NCBI GenBank assembly: GCA_020402865.1
Contig: JADBYT010000012.1
Location: 1-64,000 of the forward strand
Direction: 5' to 3'
DNA: 64,000 bases
Source of the DNA: Bacteroidota bacterium
Lineage (GTDB): Bacteria > Bacteroidota > Bacteroidia > Palsa-965
A model generated the notes under the pieces. It was given only the letters and a program-made list of their open reading frames with translations. It did no database searches and was not told the origin of the DNA. Below are positions 51,701-61,178 of this stretch, one piece after another; the stretch's first letter is position 1; each line of letters begins with the position of its first letter. Position numbers and translations under genes: made by a program.

Positions 51701-54395
51701 CAGCTTTGCCTCGCAGTTGTATGATGCGGGAACCAACCTCGGCATTAACGTGGACATTGACGGCGACGTGCGCCCGATGGCTCCCACAAACCTGTATGAT
51801 ATAGGTGCCGATGAGTTTGGTGTAATCAACAACAATGCCCTGCCGGTTTCGTTGTCGTCGCCCATTAACTTTGCCTGCGGCGACAGTGCGCAGGTGATTT
51901 CGGTGGTGGTAAGCAACCTCGGTGCCAATACCATTACGTCGCTGCCCGTTACGGCGCAAATCACAGGTTTTGTAAACACCACACTTACTACCACGTACAC
52001 CACGCCCATTCTGTTCGGGCAAACTGCCACCATTAACATAGGCACCATAAACGCCTACGCAGGCGGCACACTTAACCTGACCATTTACACACAGCTTGCG
52101 GGCGATCAGGTATTGGGCAACGATACGCTGCGCACACAAATTACAATCACTCCTCTCGCAGTGCCCGCAGTGGGTGCCAACGACACGGTATGCAACGGCG
52201 ATCAGGCAGTACTGACAGTAAACAGCGATGGCTTTGACCATTTCTGGTACACTTCGCCCACAGCTACCCTTCCGGTTGCGCAGGGTGATACACTGGTAAC
52301 TCCGGCACTGGTAAGTTCGCAAACCTATTATGTAGCTGCACTTACCTCAGGCTCCGGCAACCTTACCACACAGTTTACCGGCGGCAACGGTTGCGAAGGT
52401 GCTATGTTTAACATTACTCCGGTGGTGGACATGGTGCTCGATTCGTTTGATGTGAATCTGGGCTCTACCACCATTCAGGGTGTACGCGTGTTCTGGCGAC
52501 TTGGCGGCTATCAGGGTTTTGAAACCACCCCGACCGCCTGGACAGTGCTCGGACAAGACAGTGTGCAGGGCATGGGCGCAGGACAACCTTCGCGCGTGCA
52601 TCTTGGCGGATTGTTTCTGCAGGCCGGTCAAACGTATGGTTTGTATTTCCACAATCCTTCATCAAACATCGACTACACTACCGGCTCGGCCAACTTCAGT
52701 AATACGGATGCTGCTATTTCAACAGGCGCGGGCTTGTGCGGTTTGTTTACTTCTGTAAATGCCGGACGTATTTTCAACGGACGCGTGTATTACACCAAAG
52801 GCTATTGCCCTGCATCCACACGCACACCCATTACGGTAACCGTGCTTCCGCGTCCGCAGGTAACACTTGGCCCCGACACCACGCAGTGTGGTCCGCGTGT
52901 GCTTAACGCAGGCAATCCGGGCAACACGTTTACATGGTCAACCGGCGATACCACGCAGCAAATCTCGGCCGGGCTTTCCGGTCAGTACTCCGTTGCGGTG
53001 AGTGATGGGTTTTGTGTGGGACGCGATACGGTGAACCTTACTATCAACCCCATTCCGCCCGTAGCTGCATTTGCGTATGTGGGCGTGCTTTGTCAGGGCC
53101 AGCGTGATACACTTGTGGCCACCGGCGCAGTAAACTATGTATGGAACACCGGCGGCACCAGCAACACCGAACCGATTTTCCCGGCTACCACCACTACTTA
53201 CTCCGTTGTCGGAACTGATTTTGTGGGATGTTCAGACACAGCCTCAATTACAGTAGTGGTAAATCCGAACCCGACTGTAAGCTACACGGCTTCGCCGGAC
53301 ACAGTGTGTGCGGGAAGCAGCACCACACTGAGCGGCGCCGGCGCACAAACCTATGTATGGAGCAACAGCGTGGTTGACGGTGTACCGTTTACACCCTCCA
53401 CATCGGGCAGCTACACGGTAATTGGCACTGATGCTAACGGATGTGTGGACACCACTGTAGCGTCTATTGTGGTGAATGCAATTCCCAACGTAAGCTACAC
53501 CGCCAGCAGCACACAGCCCTGCGAAAATACACAGCTCACACTCAGCGGCACCGGCGCACAAAACTACAGCTGGACCGGTGGCGTGAATGACGGCGTTCCC
53601 TTTACCGCCACCACCACCACTACATACATCGTAACCGGAACAGATGCCGCCGGCTGTAGCGATACGGCTTCAGTTACCATTAACGTGTTGCCGGCTCCGG
53701 TAGTAGGCATCAACACAAGCGGCAACACGGTATGTGCGGGCAACGCAGTTACATTGAGCGGAACCGGCGCGCAAACTTACACGTGGACTGGCGGCATAAC
53801 CAACGGCGTACCGTTTACGCCTGCCACTTCGGGCAGCTACACGGTAACGGGCACCGCAGCCAACAACTGCAGCGCCACCGCCACAGCAAACATTACCGTA
53901 AACGCATTGCCCAACGTAGCACTCAGTCTGCCGTTCAGCACCATCTGCTTTGATGATGCCAATGCTGTGCTTAACGGCGGCACACCCGCAGGCGGCAACT
54001 GGAGCGGCCCCGGCGTAACCGGCAGCAGCTTTGATCCGTCGGCCGCCGGCAACGGTACACACGGCATAATTTACGCTTACACAGATGCCAACGGCTGCAG
54101 CAATCAGGCCACGCAAAACGTGGTGGTTGATCCCTGCATCGGCATTCATGAAAATACCGTTACGCTGATGCAGGTATATCCCAACCCGAACAACGGTATA
54201 TTCACCGTAGCTTTTGGCGGCAATGAAATGATGCAGCTGCAGGCGTTTGATGCCACCGGCAAACTTATGTTTGATGCACAGGTATTGCCCGGCACGGTTC
54301 AGCAAATGGAGTTTGCCTCGGCCGGCCTGTACACGCTGGTGGTAATTACTGCCGATGGCAGCCGGACCACGCAGCGCGTGATAGTGACGAAGTAA
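48735..54395 (+). CDS. large T9SS-exported surface protein with duplicated beta-helix modules
   Basis: 1886 residues. Signal peptide 1-20. Two tandem modules follow, about 20-580 and 585-1030, each opening with LNGTYTI and made of right-handed beta-helix rungs (NNNIISN-type turns, DNVIENNTVEGGYYGITMRG versus RDNLIENNFVSGGYYGITAR), each closing with DIGADEY/F. A CARDB-like segment (about 1040-1140) and several Ig/PKD-like repeats (about 1140-1800, repeated NPNPTVSYTASPDTVCAGS) lead to the type A T9SS sorting domain (about 1805-1886, QVYPNPNNGIFTV, GLYTLVVITADGS). The beta-helix rungs suggest polysaccharide binding or cleavage, yet no catalytic residues are obvious. A terminator follows. Confidence 0.85.
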   Translation: MKKVTLILAGVLLYFAAEAQLNGTYTIDALLPASATNYQSVNAAVGDLATGTRTDGGPVNGPGVSGPVVLRIDAGSGPYNEQITIPAITGTSATNTIRLTGGSGREAITFTGTTTADRQVIKLNGARHIILDSLTIVNNDIGFGFGVHITNSADSNRVSNCVVSVFNASTSTNFAGIVIGGTSVTTNSDAGDDNVIENNTVEGGYYGITMRGQSTTIFNQRNRIVNNIIRDTYFYGVYCIYQNLPEISRNTISGRATQTSSSYGIFISNTDLFTCERNRIFNVGLYGIFITTGNNQGGTGTTRVKVVNNMVGGGWLSVNPYGIYVAGTSRLIDIWHNSVSLTSGNGRAIYVLGTSSGLDISNNSLAVFGSATGYALYVNTAAMATTIDYNNYWAPGSSNFVFIGAAYTTANYIGGGGFNNNSRSGDPIYINNFNNLHTTATQLFDAGTNLGITTDFDGDMRPMAPTSLYDIGADEYTPSVNDAGVQVLASPAQPFGAGLQTISTRIFNFGAATLTSATINWRVNNVAQTPFSWTGSVPSNSLSAPVNIGTFTFASGTTYNMKFWTSNPNGVTDQNFLNDTLTLSVCVGLNGTYTIGGPGADYPTISAAVSALVCGGAAGPVTMRLNAGQGPFNEQVIIPFVVGASPARPVRFTGGANRETVTFNGNLSSERGVFVLNGAHNITLDSLTIINTGTTQGYGVKLTNSADSNIIRNCIVRLDTVSTSANFAGITISGATVTANGNFGRDNLIENNFVSGGYYGITARGFSTTIFSPGNRIINNTIERFHYHGVYCFYQNKLEITRNDIRARVARSTATYGINIAYADSLTVERNNVRRFGTYGIYMTYGNYQNNTGTFRARVTNNMIGGDVNGGTPYGIYITTNSRNLDIWHNSVSLNSGNGRAIYILSGSGNNVQNNSFANFNSTSGWALYISSVANVNGVDYNNYFIPNSTNFIFIGGAYTTATYVGGGGFNVNSRHGNPFYVNNLTDLHSFASQLYDAGTNLGINVDIDGDVRPMAPTNLYDIGADEFGVINNNALPVSLSSPINFACGDSAQVISVVVSNLGANTITSLPVTAQITGFVNTTLTTTYTTPILFGQTATINIGTINAYAGGTLNLTIYTQLAGDQVLGNDTLRTQITITPLAVPAVGANDTVCNGDQAVLTVNSDGFDHFWYTSPTATLPVAQGDTLVTPALVSSQTYYVAALTSGSGNLTTQFTGGNGCEGAMFNITPVVDMVLDSFDVNLGSTTIQGVRVFWRLGGYQGFETTPTAWTVLGQDSVQGMGAGQPSRVHLGGLFLQAGQTYGLYFHNPSSNIDYTTGSANFSNTDAAISTGAGLCGLFTSVNAGRIFNGRVYYTKGYCPASTRTPITVTVLPRPQVTLGPDTTQCGPRVLNAGNPGNTFTWSTGDTTQQISAGLSGQYSVAVSDGFCVGRDTVNLTINPIPPVAAFAYVGVLCQGQRDTLVATGAVNYVWNTGGTSNTEPIFPATTTTYSVVGTDFVGCSDTASITVVVNPNPTVSYTASPDTVCAGSSTTLSGAGAQTYVWSNSVVDGVPFTPSTSGSYTVIGTDANGCVDTTVASIVVNAIPNVSYTASSTQPCENTQLTLSGTGAQNYSWTGGVNDGVPFTATTTTTYIVTGTDAAGCSDTASVTINVLPAPVVGINTSGNTVCAGNAVTLSGTGAQTYTWTGGITNGVPFTPATSGSYTVTGTAANNCSATATANITVNALPNVALSLPFSTICFDDANAVLNGGTPAGGNWSGPGVTGSSFDPSAAGNGTHGIIYAYTDANGCSNQATQNVVVDPCIGIHENTVTLMQVYPNPNNGIFTVAFGGNEMMQLQAFDATGKLMFDAQVLPGTVQQMEFASAGLYTLVVITADGSRTTQRVIVTK

Positions 54396-54416
54396 TTACG
54401 AATATTTATTTGGTTG

Positions 54417-54446
54417 ATCTCCGCAGGTAGTATTATCTGCGGAGAT
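54417..54446 (+). terminator. terminator after the 1886-aa protein
   Basis: ATCTCCGCAG (54417-54426) pairs with CTGCGGAGAT (54437-54446), followed by TTTTTTT. Confidence 0.85.
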
Positions 54447-54487
54447 TTTTTTGTAGAAACAAGCAAAAAAACGAACAGAATCTGTTA

Positions 54488-54955
54488 CTATTTTGCCTTA
54501 ATCCTGTGCCGCACAGTGTCAAGTACTTCAATCGTTTTATCAAGCAGTTTCAATACAGCTGAAGTATCTATATACCTGGATAAATCGACGGGCTCTTCTG
54601 AAACCGGAACAGTATCGTTCGATGTAAGGCACCTGCCTTTATTCGAGCGTTTCACATGAATATCATACTCATCAAAAAGCCTGCGTTTGGACATTACCAG
54701 TACACAACTGTCGGTAATACAATTCTTATCGCTCAACACAATCTTTGCTATAGCAAATTTACTTGTTGGCTTGCTGATTACCTTCACTACGTTACCGACT
54801 TGAAACCCGTTTATCATTACTTTACTGTATGTGGTAAGTGAACCAGGTGCACATTTTATGTAGAAGGTTTTTGTTTCATCAGCACAATTGGAAAGACACA
54901 GGATGACAAAAAATACAATTGTAAAAATGACTGTTGTGCGGGATTGCATTGGCAT
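54488..54955 (-). CDS. MCE/MlaD-like domain lipoprotein
   Basis: 155 residues from ATG 54955 (MPMQSRTT). The frame extends to 55024 but that head is not signal-like. A lipobox-like LSNC at about 22-25 ends a hydrophobic segment, so this is probably a lipoprotein. The segment GSLTTYSKVMINGFQVGNVVKVIS with AIAKIVL resembles the MCE/MlaD fold that binds phospholipids in transport complexes, though the similarity is modest. Tail to 155 is helical (LKLLDKTIEVLDTVRHRI). No mla operon partners (ATPase, permease) are nearby, so it may be a stand-alone lipid- or metal-binding lipoprotein. AT-rich like the neighbours to its right. Confidence 0.55.
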   Translation of the reverse strand: MPMQSRTTVIFTIVFFVILCLSNCADETKTFYIKCAPGSLTTYSKVMINGFQVGNVVKVISKPTSKFAIAKIVLSDKNCITDSCVLVMSKRRLFDEYDIHVKRSNKGRCLTSNDTVPVSEEPVDLSRYIDTSAVLKLLDKTIEVLDTVRHRIKAK

Positions 54956-55086
54956 GAGTATATTTTGGAGTAAAATAGAATCTTTATAGCAGTTTTCGAA
55001 GTTGTTTTTAAAAAAAATAATCATTCTGAAACCCTTCCGAATTGTCAGTAGTGTACTTGTTGTACCATTGTTGTACCAAATGAAAA

Positions 55087-55116
55087 AAGCCTTTCAGGAT
55101 TTCTCCTGAAAGACTT
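55087..55116 (-). terminator. terminator of the four-helix-bundle gene
   Basis: Arms AAGCCTTTCAGGA (55087-55099) and TCCTGAAAGACTT (55104-55116), one wobble, 4-base loop, then TTTTTT on the minus strand. Confidence 0.75.
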
Positions 55117-55204
55117 GATTTTAGTAGAACTCATATCGAAATCATCCCAACAAACTGCTTATCTGCGAACAAACTGAAAATTCAATCAATTCCCTCGCAA
55201 ATTT

Positions 55205-55549
55205 TCACTCCAAATTCTTAATCATGGCATACAGCATCCTTGAAAGTTCATCTGCATTTGCGCATAATTCCTCAAATTGATCTTCCGACAATTTTGAGTC
55301 GTCTTTGAGTAAGTCAAAGATTGCCACACATTCAAAAACAGACCCGCGGGCAGTTACAAAGTAGTTCCTCCGATCAGGCTTTGAAAATTTACCCGAACCT
55401 TCGGCAATGTTGAGTACAATACTGAATGAAGCCCGGCCGAGTTGATCTTTTATATAAGAACCCAGCTTATGCTGACCAATGATATTTTTGCATGACAGGT
55501 GAAAGGCTTTCGACTTCTTGTAAACTTCTAGATTTCTAAATTCAAACAT
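55205..55549 (-). CDS. four helix bundle protein (23S rRNA intervening-sequence type)
   Basis: 114 residues, helical throughout. The family signature is visible: an N-terminal FRNLEVYKKSKAFHLSC helix and the SIVLNIAEGSGKFSKPDRRNYFVTARGS turn (about 50-75), then ECVAIFDLL. Proteins of this class form pentameric four-helix bundles and are often encoded in intervening sequences of 23S rRNA genes, but this one is free-standing. Function unknown. The upstream 270 bases carry three copies of a repeat that begins next to its start codon. Confidence 0.85.
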   Translation of the reverse strand: MFEFRNLEVYKKSKAFHLSCKNIIGQHKLGSYIKDQLGRASFSIVLNIAEGSGKFSKPDRRNYFVTARGSVFECVAIFDLLKDDSKLSEDQFEELCANADELSRMLYAMIKNLE

Positions 55550-55553
55550 CGTA

Positions 55554-55819
55554 TTTAATGGTTAAAGGATTACAAACAAGGGATATTACTATCAGAAAGA
55601 GAAAGAGAAAGAGTAAGAGAAAGAGAAAAACGTTGTGTTTAATGGTTGAATGATTACAAACAAGGGATATTACTATCAGAAAGAGAAAGAGAGTGAGAGA
55701 ACAGAAAAAAGAGAAACGTTGTGTTTAAAGGTTTAATGGTTTAATGATTACAAACAAGGGATATTACTATCAGTAAGAGAAAGAGAGTGAGAGAACAGAA
55801 AAAGAGAAAGAGAAACGTC
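55554..55819. repeat. three tandem copies of an 84-94 bp polypurine repeat
   Basis: The 24-base core acaaacaagggatattactat(cag) occurs at 55572, 55656 and 55750, each followed by runs of AAGAGAAAGAGA-type purine repeats and ending with cgttgtgttta. Copies differ in run length, so the array looks like slippage or duplication of the upstream region of the four-helix-bundle gene. No coding frame. Confidence 0.8.
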
Positions 55820-55848
55820 GCACTCGCTCTGTTTCTCTTTCTGTGTAG

Positions 55849-55921
<73 letters not shown>

Positions 55922-55947
55922 CCGTAGCGCTTCCGTAAAAGCGAGTG

Positions 55948-55955
55948 CAAATATA
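55948..55955 (-). promoter_or_regulatory. -7 box of the initiator tRNA (TATATTTG)
   Basis: Perfect TAnnTTTG about 27 bases before the mature tRNA 5' end. TTCA stands at the -33 place (plus 55975-55978) with a 19-base spacer, a partial match. Confidence 0.6.
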
Positions 55956-56261
55956 CAGCTTTTTCCGATTTGTGTGAAAAGATTATGAACATTTCGCCTT
56001 AACGCGGTTCATAAGACTGGAAAATAATTACGATCTCGCTGATTAACTGACACTTATGCAGTCGGGATTATTCATCAAAAACCGGACTGAGCGATTAATC
56101 CGGTCTTTCCGTGCGTTAGGGCTGCGTAAACAGGTTGTAAATGAATTTTCACGGCAATACGTCTTTAATATTATGCTTCGTGATAATGTGATTTAGCGTT
56201 AATACTTGCTTAAAGCTTTTTGAAATGAGGTATCGGAATTTTGTGACACAAAATAACGTGC
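55956..56261. other. intergenic stretch between tRNA and T9SS gene
   Basis: Apart from the upstream half of the tRNA promoter I see no gene, terminator or clear repeat. It is AT-rich and probably holds the unrecognised promoter of the gene at 56262. Confidence 0.5.
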
Positions 56262-59200
56262 ATGAAAAAACTACTGACCTCACTGGCTTTTTTGAGTATT
56301 TGTGCTGTTGCATCAGCGCAAAACGGGCCGGGACTGATTATTTCCGAAGCGCTTCCGAACCCTGCAGGAACTGATTCGCCTTTTGAATTTGTAGAACTGG
56401 TGGCTACACGCTCCATTAACTTCTCGGTAACACCTTACACGGTGGTGGTGTGCAACAACGGCACCGCAAACGCACAAGGCTGGATAGCCGGAGGTGCGTT
56501 GAGCTATGCGTTTGAAATAACTACCGGCACCGTAAACGCGGGCGACGTAGTATATGTAGGCGGCTCGTCAATGGCAGCTACCGGCACAGTGCTGCGCAGC
56601 ATAAACACCGGCACCACCGCGGGTGACGGATTCGGAAACCTTGCATCGGGTGGCGTGTTTGGCAATGGCGGCTCCAATGCCGATGGTATTGCCATTTTCA
56701 ACCAGCCTGTGGCCGCACTTACACCAGCTACCGTGCCTGTGGATGCACTTTTCTTTGGCACTGCTACCGGCACTGCAGTAGTGAACGCCGGGGCCGACGG
56801 CTACCAGCTTCCTGCAAATGATTTGTACGCCGGCGGCAAGCTTCAGTCAACCAGCTTTCTTGCACCCGACCCGGCTTCGGCACAAACGCTTACCGCAGCT
56901 GGCGTGTTCAATCCTGCAACCGGCAGTTTTACCACTACGCGCACCTGGACCATCGGCAGCTTTACCGACCTCACCACGGGTGTTACACTTTCAACCACAC
57001 CCGGCGCAGCCACACTTGCATTTTCAACCACCAACCAAACCGTGAATGAAAATGCGGGCACCGCTACCGTAAACGTAACCATAACCAACCCCAATAATGC
57101 GCAAATCGTTTTCACGGTGGGCGCAGCGGCATTCTCCAACGCCACAGCCGGAAGCGATTACAGCATTTCTGTCCAGCCCGTAGTAGTGCCGGCAAACACA
57201 AGCACTACGCAAACCATCACCATTACCATTACCGATGATGCGCAGGCCGAAAGTGACGAATACATTGCACTTACGTTTACACAACTCGTAAACGGAACTG
57301 CATCGGCTACTGCTGCTCATTTCCTTTACATCAAAGACAACGATACACAAACTCCGGTTGGCACCAACGAACTTTATCTCGATGTACTTGCAAGCTTCTC
57401 TAACGGAAGCAATGCCTCCAACTCGGCCGAGATTGTGGTACACGATCCTTCCACACAGCGCCTCTACATTGCAAACAGCATTGGTGCAAAACTTGATATT
57501 GTAAACTTCAGCAATCCTGCTGCTCCGGTGCTTATCAATTCGATTCCGGTTACCACTTACGGCAATATTAACAGTGTGGCTGTAAACGACAGTATTGTGG
57601 CGCTGGCTATTGAAAACAGCACCAATCCGCAAGACAGCGGCCGTATTGTGTTTCTCGATTACAACGGCGCATTCATTTCGCAGGTAAAAACGGCTGCCAT
57701 GCCCGACATGATTATGTTTAATCATGCCGGCACACGTGTGCTTGCCGCCTGCGAAGGCGAACCCAACAACGCCTACACGAGCGATCCCGAAGGTGCTGTG
57801 GCTGTTGTAAACATTACGGGCAATCTTGCCGCAATTACACAATCAGCAGTAACACATATTACGTTTACTTCTTTTAACGGACAGGAAGCGGCACTGCGCG
57901 CACAGGGCATCCGTATTTACGGCCCTGGCGCAACTGCTGCGAAGGACTTCGAACCCGAATACATTACCATTTCCGAAAACGATCAGACTGCCTGGGTAAC
58001 ACTTCAGGAAAACAATGCAGTGGCTGTGCTTAATCTGCAAACGAACACTGTTTCACAACTGCTTCCGCTCGGATACAAAAACCATAATGTATTGGGTAAT
58101 GGTATGGATGCCTCGGATCAAAGTGCGGGTGTTAATCTCTCGCTATTCCCCGTAAAAGGCATGTATTTGCCCGATGCGATTTCGCGTTTCAAAATTGGCA
58201 ATCAGGATTATCTGATTACCGCTAACGAAGGCGATGCCCGCGCATACAGCGGATTGAATGAAGAATCACGCATTTCGGGACTTACGCTCGACGCTGCTGC
58301 GTTTCCGCAGGGAGCGCTGATGAAGGCAAATACATTTATGGGCCGGTTGAATGCCACTAACAGATTGGGGGATACGGATAATGATGGTGATATTGATGAG
58401 ATTTATGTATATGGCTCACGTTCGTTTTCAATCTGGAATGCCACAACAGGTGCGCAGGTATTCGACAGCGGCGACCAGCTCGAACGCATTACCTCCACTC
58501 ACCCTGTTTTTGGCGCCATGTTTAATGCCAGCAACAGCACCAGTGCTGCCGCCAAAAACCGCAGCGATGATAAAGGTCCCGAACCCGAAGGCACAACCAC
58601 AGCAGTGATTAACGGTGAAACGTATGCCTTTGTAGCCCTTGAGCGTATTGGTGGTGTAATGATGTACAACATTACCAACCCGGCTGTTCCCGTTTATGTG
58701 GGTTATTACAACAACCGCAGTGTGGCTACAAACGGTCCTGACCGCGGTGCAGAGGGCATTGTATTTATTTCTGCGGCTAATTCGCCCAACGGACAACCGC
58801 TTGTGCTTCTCGCCAACGAAACATCAAGCACGCTTACTGTTTTTCAGGTGGTAACCTGCGCACAGCGTGCGGGCGTGGCTGTTACTCCGGCCGCTCCGGC
58901 TGCAGTATGTGCAGGCAATACACAGGTGCTCACCGCAACCAGTGTGCCCGGCACAAGCTACCAGTGGCTGCTCAACGGCAATACGCTTGCCGGCGAAACA
59001 AACAATGCTTACACAGCAAGCGCTTCGGGTATCTATCAGCTTGCTATTGCCAATACAACCAACGCCTGTGCGGGTAAAACACCGGCAGTAAACTTTACTG
59101 TAAATGCCTTGCCGGTTGTGAATGCGTCTTCCTCAAACGCTGCCGTGTGCAACGGAAACTCAGTAACACTCAGCAGCACCGGCGCAAACAGCTATACCTG

Positions 59201-61130
59201 GATGCCCGGTAACCTTAGCGGCAACAGCGTTACTGCCACACCTGCAGCAAACACCACATACACCGTTACAGGCACAAACACCGTTACAGGCTGTACCAAC
59301 ACAGCCACCGTAAGCATTGCCGTAAACGCACTGCCCGCCGTTACTGCCGCAGCAAACAACACTGCAATTTGTACCGGAAGCTCAGTAACACTCAGCAGCA
59401 CCGGTGCTGATACATACAACTGGCTGCCCGGCAACCTCAGCGGAAGCAGTGTTACAGCTTCGCCTGTTGCCAGCACTACTTACACCGTTACCGGCACAAA
59501 CACCGTTACCGGTTGCACAAACACATCAACTGTGAGCGTAGCTGTAAATGCATTGCCCGCTGTAACAGCCGCCGTAAACAATGCAACAGTTTGTGCAGGC
59601 AGCTCAATTACACTCAGCGGCACCGGCGCTAATACCTACAGCTGGCTGCCCGGCAACCTCAGCGGCAGCAGCGTTACGGCTTCGCCCTCGGCAAATACAA
59701 CCTACACCGTTACCGGCACCAATACGGCAACCGGTTGCACAAACACAGCCACGGTGAGCGTAACGGTAAATGCACTGCCTTCTGTTTCGGCCACCGCATC
59801 AAGCAACACCATTTGCAACGGTGCTCCGGTTACACTTAATGCAGCAGGAGGAAACACCTACAACTGGGTGCCGGGCAATTTAACCGGAAATTCAGTTACG
59901 GTAAATCCTTCAGCCACTACCACATACACACTTACCGGTACAAGTGCAGCCGGTTGCAGCAACACAGCCACACTCACAATCAGCGTAAGTGCTTCGCCCA
60001 CGGTAAGTGTCACTTCGCCGGCTACCACTATTTGCGCAGGCAGCAACACTACGCTCAATGCTTCTGGAGCCAGCACGTACAACTGGATACCGGGCAATTT
60101 AACTGCTGCGTCGGTTGTAGTGAATCCCTCCTCAACCACCACCTACACACTTACCGGCACCAATGCCGCAGGCTGCAGCAACACCAGCACAATTACCGTT
60201 ACCGCACTGCCGCGCCCGAATATTACTGCCACGGCAAACAACAGCACCATTTGCTCCGGCAATAGTATTACAATGAATGCAGGCGGCGGCAATACATACA
60301 CCTGGCTGCCCGGCCTGCTTACCGGCGCTACCGTAACTGATGCACCGCAAACCAGCGTTACTTACACCGTAACCGGTATGGGTTCTAACGGCTGTAACAA
60401 CACTGCAACCGTAGCAATCACTGTAAACGCATCACCCTCAGTTACAGCCACGGCTTCGCAAACTCAACTCTGCGGCGGCGATAGCGTAACGTTTACTGCA
60501 TCGGGTGCAACTGCCTATGTGTGGGTGCCGGGCAACATAAGCAACAGCAACTTCACACAGTTCCAAAACACCACTGCTACCTACACCCTCACCGGCACAG
60601 CAGCCAACGGATGTACGGATAGCGCAAACGTAACCGTTACTGTAAACACATTGCCCGTGGTTACAGCATCTATCAGCAACGACACACTTTGCCTGAACAG
60701 TGCCGCAGCCACACTTGCCGGCTCACCCGCAGGCGGCACATTCAGCGGAAACGGTGTAAACGGTAATTTGTTTGATGCTTCGGTTGCGCAGGCCGGTTTA
60801 CATCCCGTAGTTTACAGCTACACCGATGCCAACGGATGTACTGCAACGGATACGCTGGTGGTGTATGTGGATGTTTGTACGGATGTAAATAATTCGATTG
60901 TAAACAGCCTTACTGTATATCCCAATCCGTTTAACGAAATGATTCAGGTAAAATCAGATGAATCAATTTCGAAAATTACTGTGCTGGATATGCAGGGAAA
61001 AATTATTTCCACCACTTACCCTTACTCCACCCATGTAATGATCGAATCAATTATGCTTCCTGCGGGAATGTATATTTTGGAAGTTGAAACCGGTTCGGGA
61101 ATTTCAAGAAAGCAGATGATAAAATTGTAA
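56262..61130 (+). CDS. choice-of-anchor I protein with Calx-beta and Ig-like repeats, T9SS-sorted
   Basis: 1622 residues. Signal peptide 1-19 (cut after ASAQ). A lamin-tail-like domain at about 22-200 (GLIISEALPNPAG), a Calx-beta domain (about 250-360), and a choice-of-anchor I propeller domain (about 365-865; HDPSTQRLYIANSIGAKLD, LLANETSSTLTVFQVV) come first. Eight or so Ig-like repeats of about 75 residues follow (about 870-1540; each with ALPxVxA, CxGxSVTLSxTGAxTYxWLPGNLSG, TTTYTVTGT). The C terminus is a type A sorting domain (VYPNPFNEM, GMYILEVET). Very similar neighbouring Ig repeats at DNA level point to recent internal duplication. Likely long surface adhesin; no enzyme site seen. Confidence 0.88.
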   Translation: MKKLLTSLAFLSICAVASAQNGPGLIISEALPNPAGTDSPFEFVELVATRSINFSVTPYTVVVCNNGTANAQGWIAGGALSYAFEITTGTVNAGDVVYVGGSSMAATGTVLRSINTGTTAGDGFGNLASGGVFGNGGSNADGIAIFNQPVAALTPATVPVDALFFGTATGTAVVNAGADGYQLPANDLYAGGKLQSTSFLAPDPASAQTLTAAGVFNPATGSFTTTRTWTIGSFTDLTTGVTLSTTPGAATLAFSTTNQTVNENAGTATVNVTITNPNNAQIVFTVGAAAFSNATAGSDYSISVQPVVVPANTSTTQTITITITDDAQAESDEYIALTFTQLVNGTASATAAHFLYIKDNDTQTPVGTNELYLDVLASFSNGSNASNSAEIVVHDPSTQRLYIANSIGAKLDIVNFSNPAAPVLINSIPVTTYGNINSVAVNDSIVALAIENSTNPQDSGRIVFLDYNGAFISQVKTAAMPDMIMFNHAGTRVLAACEGEPNNAYTSDPEGAVAVVNITGNLAAITQSAVTHITFTSFNGQEAALRAQGIRIYGPGATAAKDFEPEYITISENDQTAWVTLQENNAVAVLNLQTNTVSQLLPLGYKNHNVLGNGMDASDQSAGVNLSLFPVKGMYLPDAISRFKIGNQDYLITANEGDARAYSGLNEESRISGLTLDAAAFPQGALMKANTFMGRLNATNRLGDTDNDGDIDEIYVYGSRSFSIWNATTGAQVFDSGDQLERITSTHPVFGAMFNASNSTSAAAKNRSDDKGPEPEGTTTAVINGETYAFVALERIGGVMMYNITNPAVPVYVGYYNNRSVATNGPDRGAEGIVFISAANSPNGQPLVLLANETSSTLTVFQVVTCAQRAGVAVTPAAPAAVCAGNTQVLTATSVPGTSYQWLLNGNTLAGETNNAYTASASGIYQLAIANTTNACAGKTPAVNFTVNALPVVNASSSNAAVCNGNSVTLSSTGANSYTWMPGNLSGNSVTATPAANTTYTVTGTNTVTGCTNTATVSIAVNALPAVTAAANNTAICTGSSVTLSSTGADTYNWLPGNLSGSSVTASPVASTTYTVTGTNTVTGCTNTSTVSVAVNALPAVTAAVNNATVCAGSSITLSGTGANTYSWLPGNLSGSSVTASPSANTTYTVTGTNTATGCTNTATVSVTVNALPSVSATASSNTICNGAPVTLNAAGGNTYNWVPGNLTGNSVTVNPSATTTYTLTGTSAAGCSNTATLTISVSASPTVSVTSPATTICAGSNTTLNASGASTYNWIPGNLTAASVVVNPSSTTTYTLTGTNAAGCSNTSTITVTALPRPNITATANNSTICSGNSITMNAGGGNTYTWLPGLLTGATVTDAPQTSVTYTVTGMGSNGCNNTATVAITVNASPSVTATASQTQLCGGDSVTFTASGATAYVWVPGNISNSNFTQFQNTTATYTLTGTAANGCTDSANVTVTVNTLPVVTASISNDTLCLNSAAATLAGSPAGGTFSGNGVNGNLFDASVAQAGLHPVVYSYTDANGCTATDTLVVYVDVCTDVNNSIVNSLTVYPNPFNEMIQVKSDESISKITVLDMQGKIISTTYPYSTHVMIESIMLPAGMYILEVETGSGISRKQMIKL

Positions 61131-61144
61131 GTCGTAATAACGAT

Positions 61145-61178
61145 AAAAAATCCCGGGTCGGATGATCCGGGATTTTTT
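61145..61178 (+). terminator. terminator after the choice-of-anchor I gene
   Basis: AAAAAATCCCGG (61145-61156) pairs with CCGGGATTTTTT (61167-61178), 10-base loop, continuing T. Confidence 0.85.

Noticed and set aside
51387-52322. 311-residue minus frame inside the 1886-residue gene
   Set aside because: It mirrors codon use of the repeat-rich gene and has no domain, start context or neighbour.
55554-55819. CRISPR array
   Set aside because: There are only three copies, with low-complexity purine runs instead of unique spacers, and no cas genes are near.
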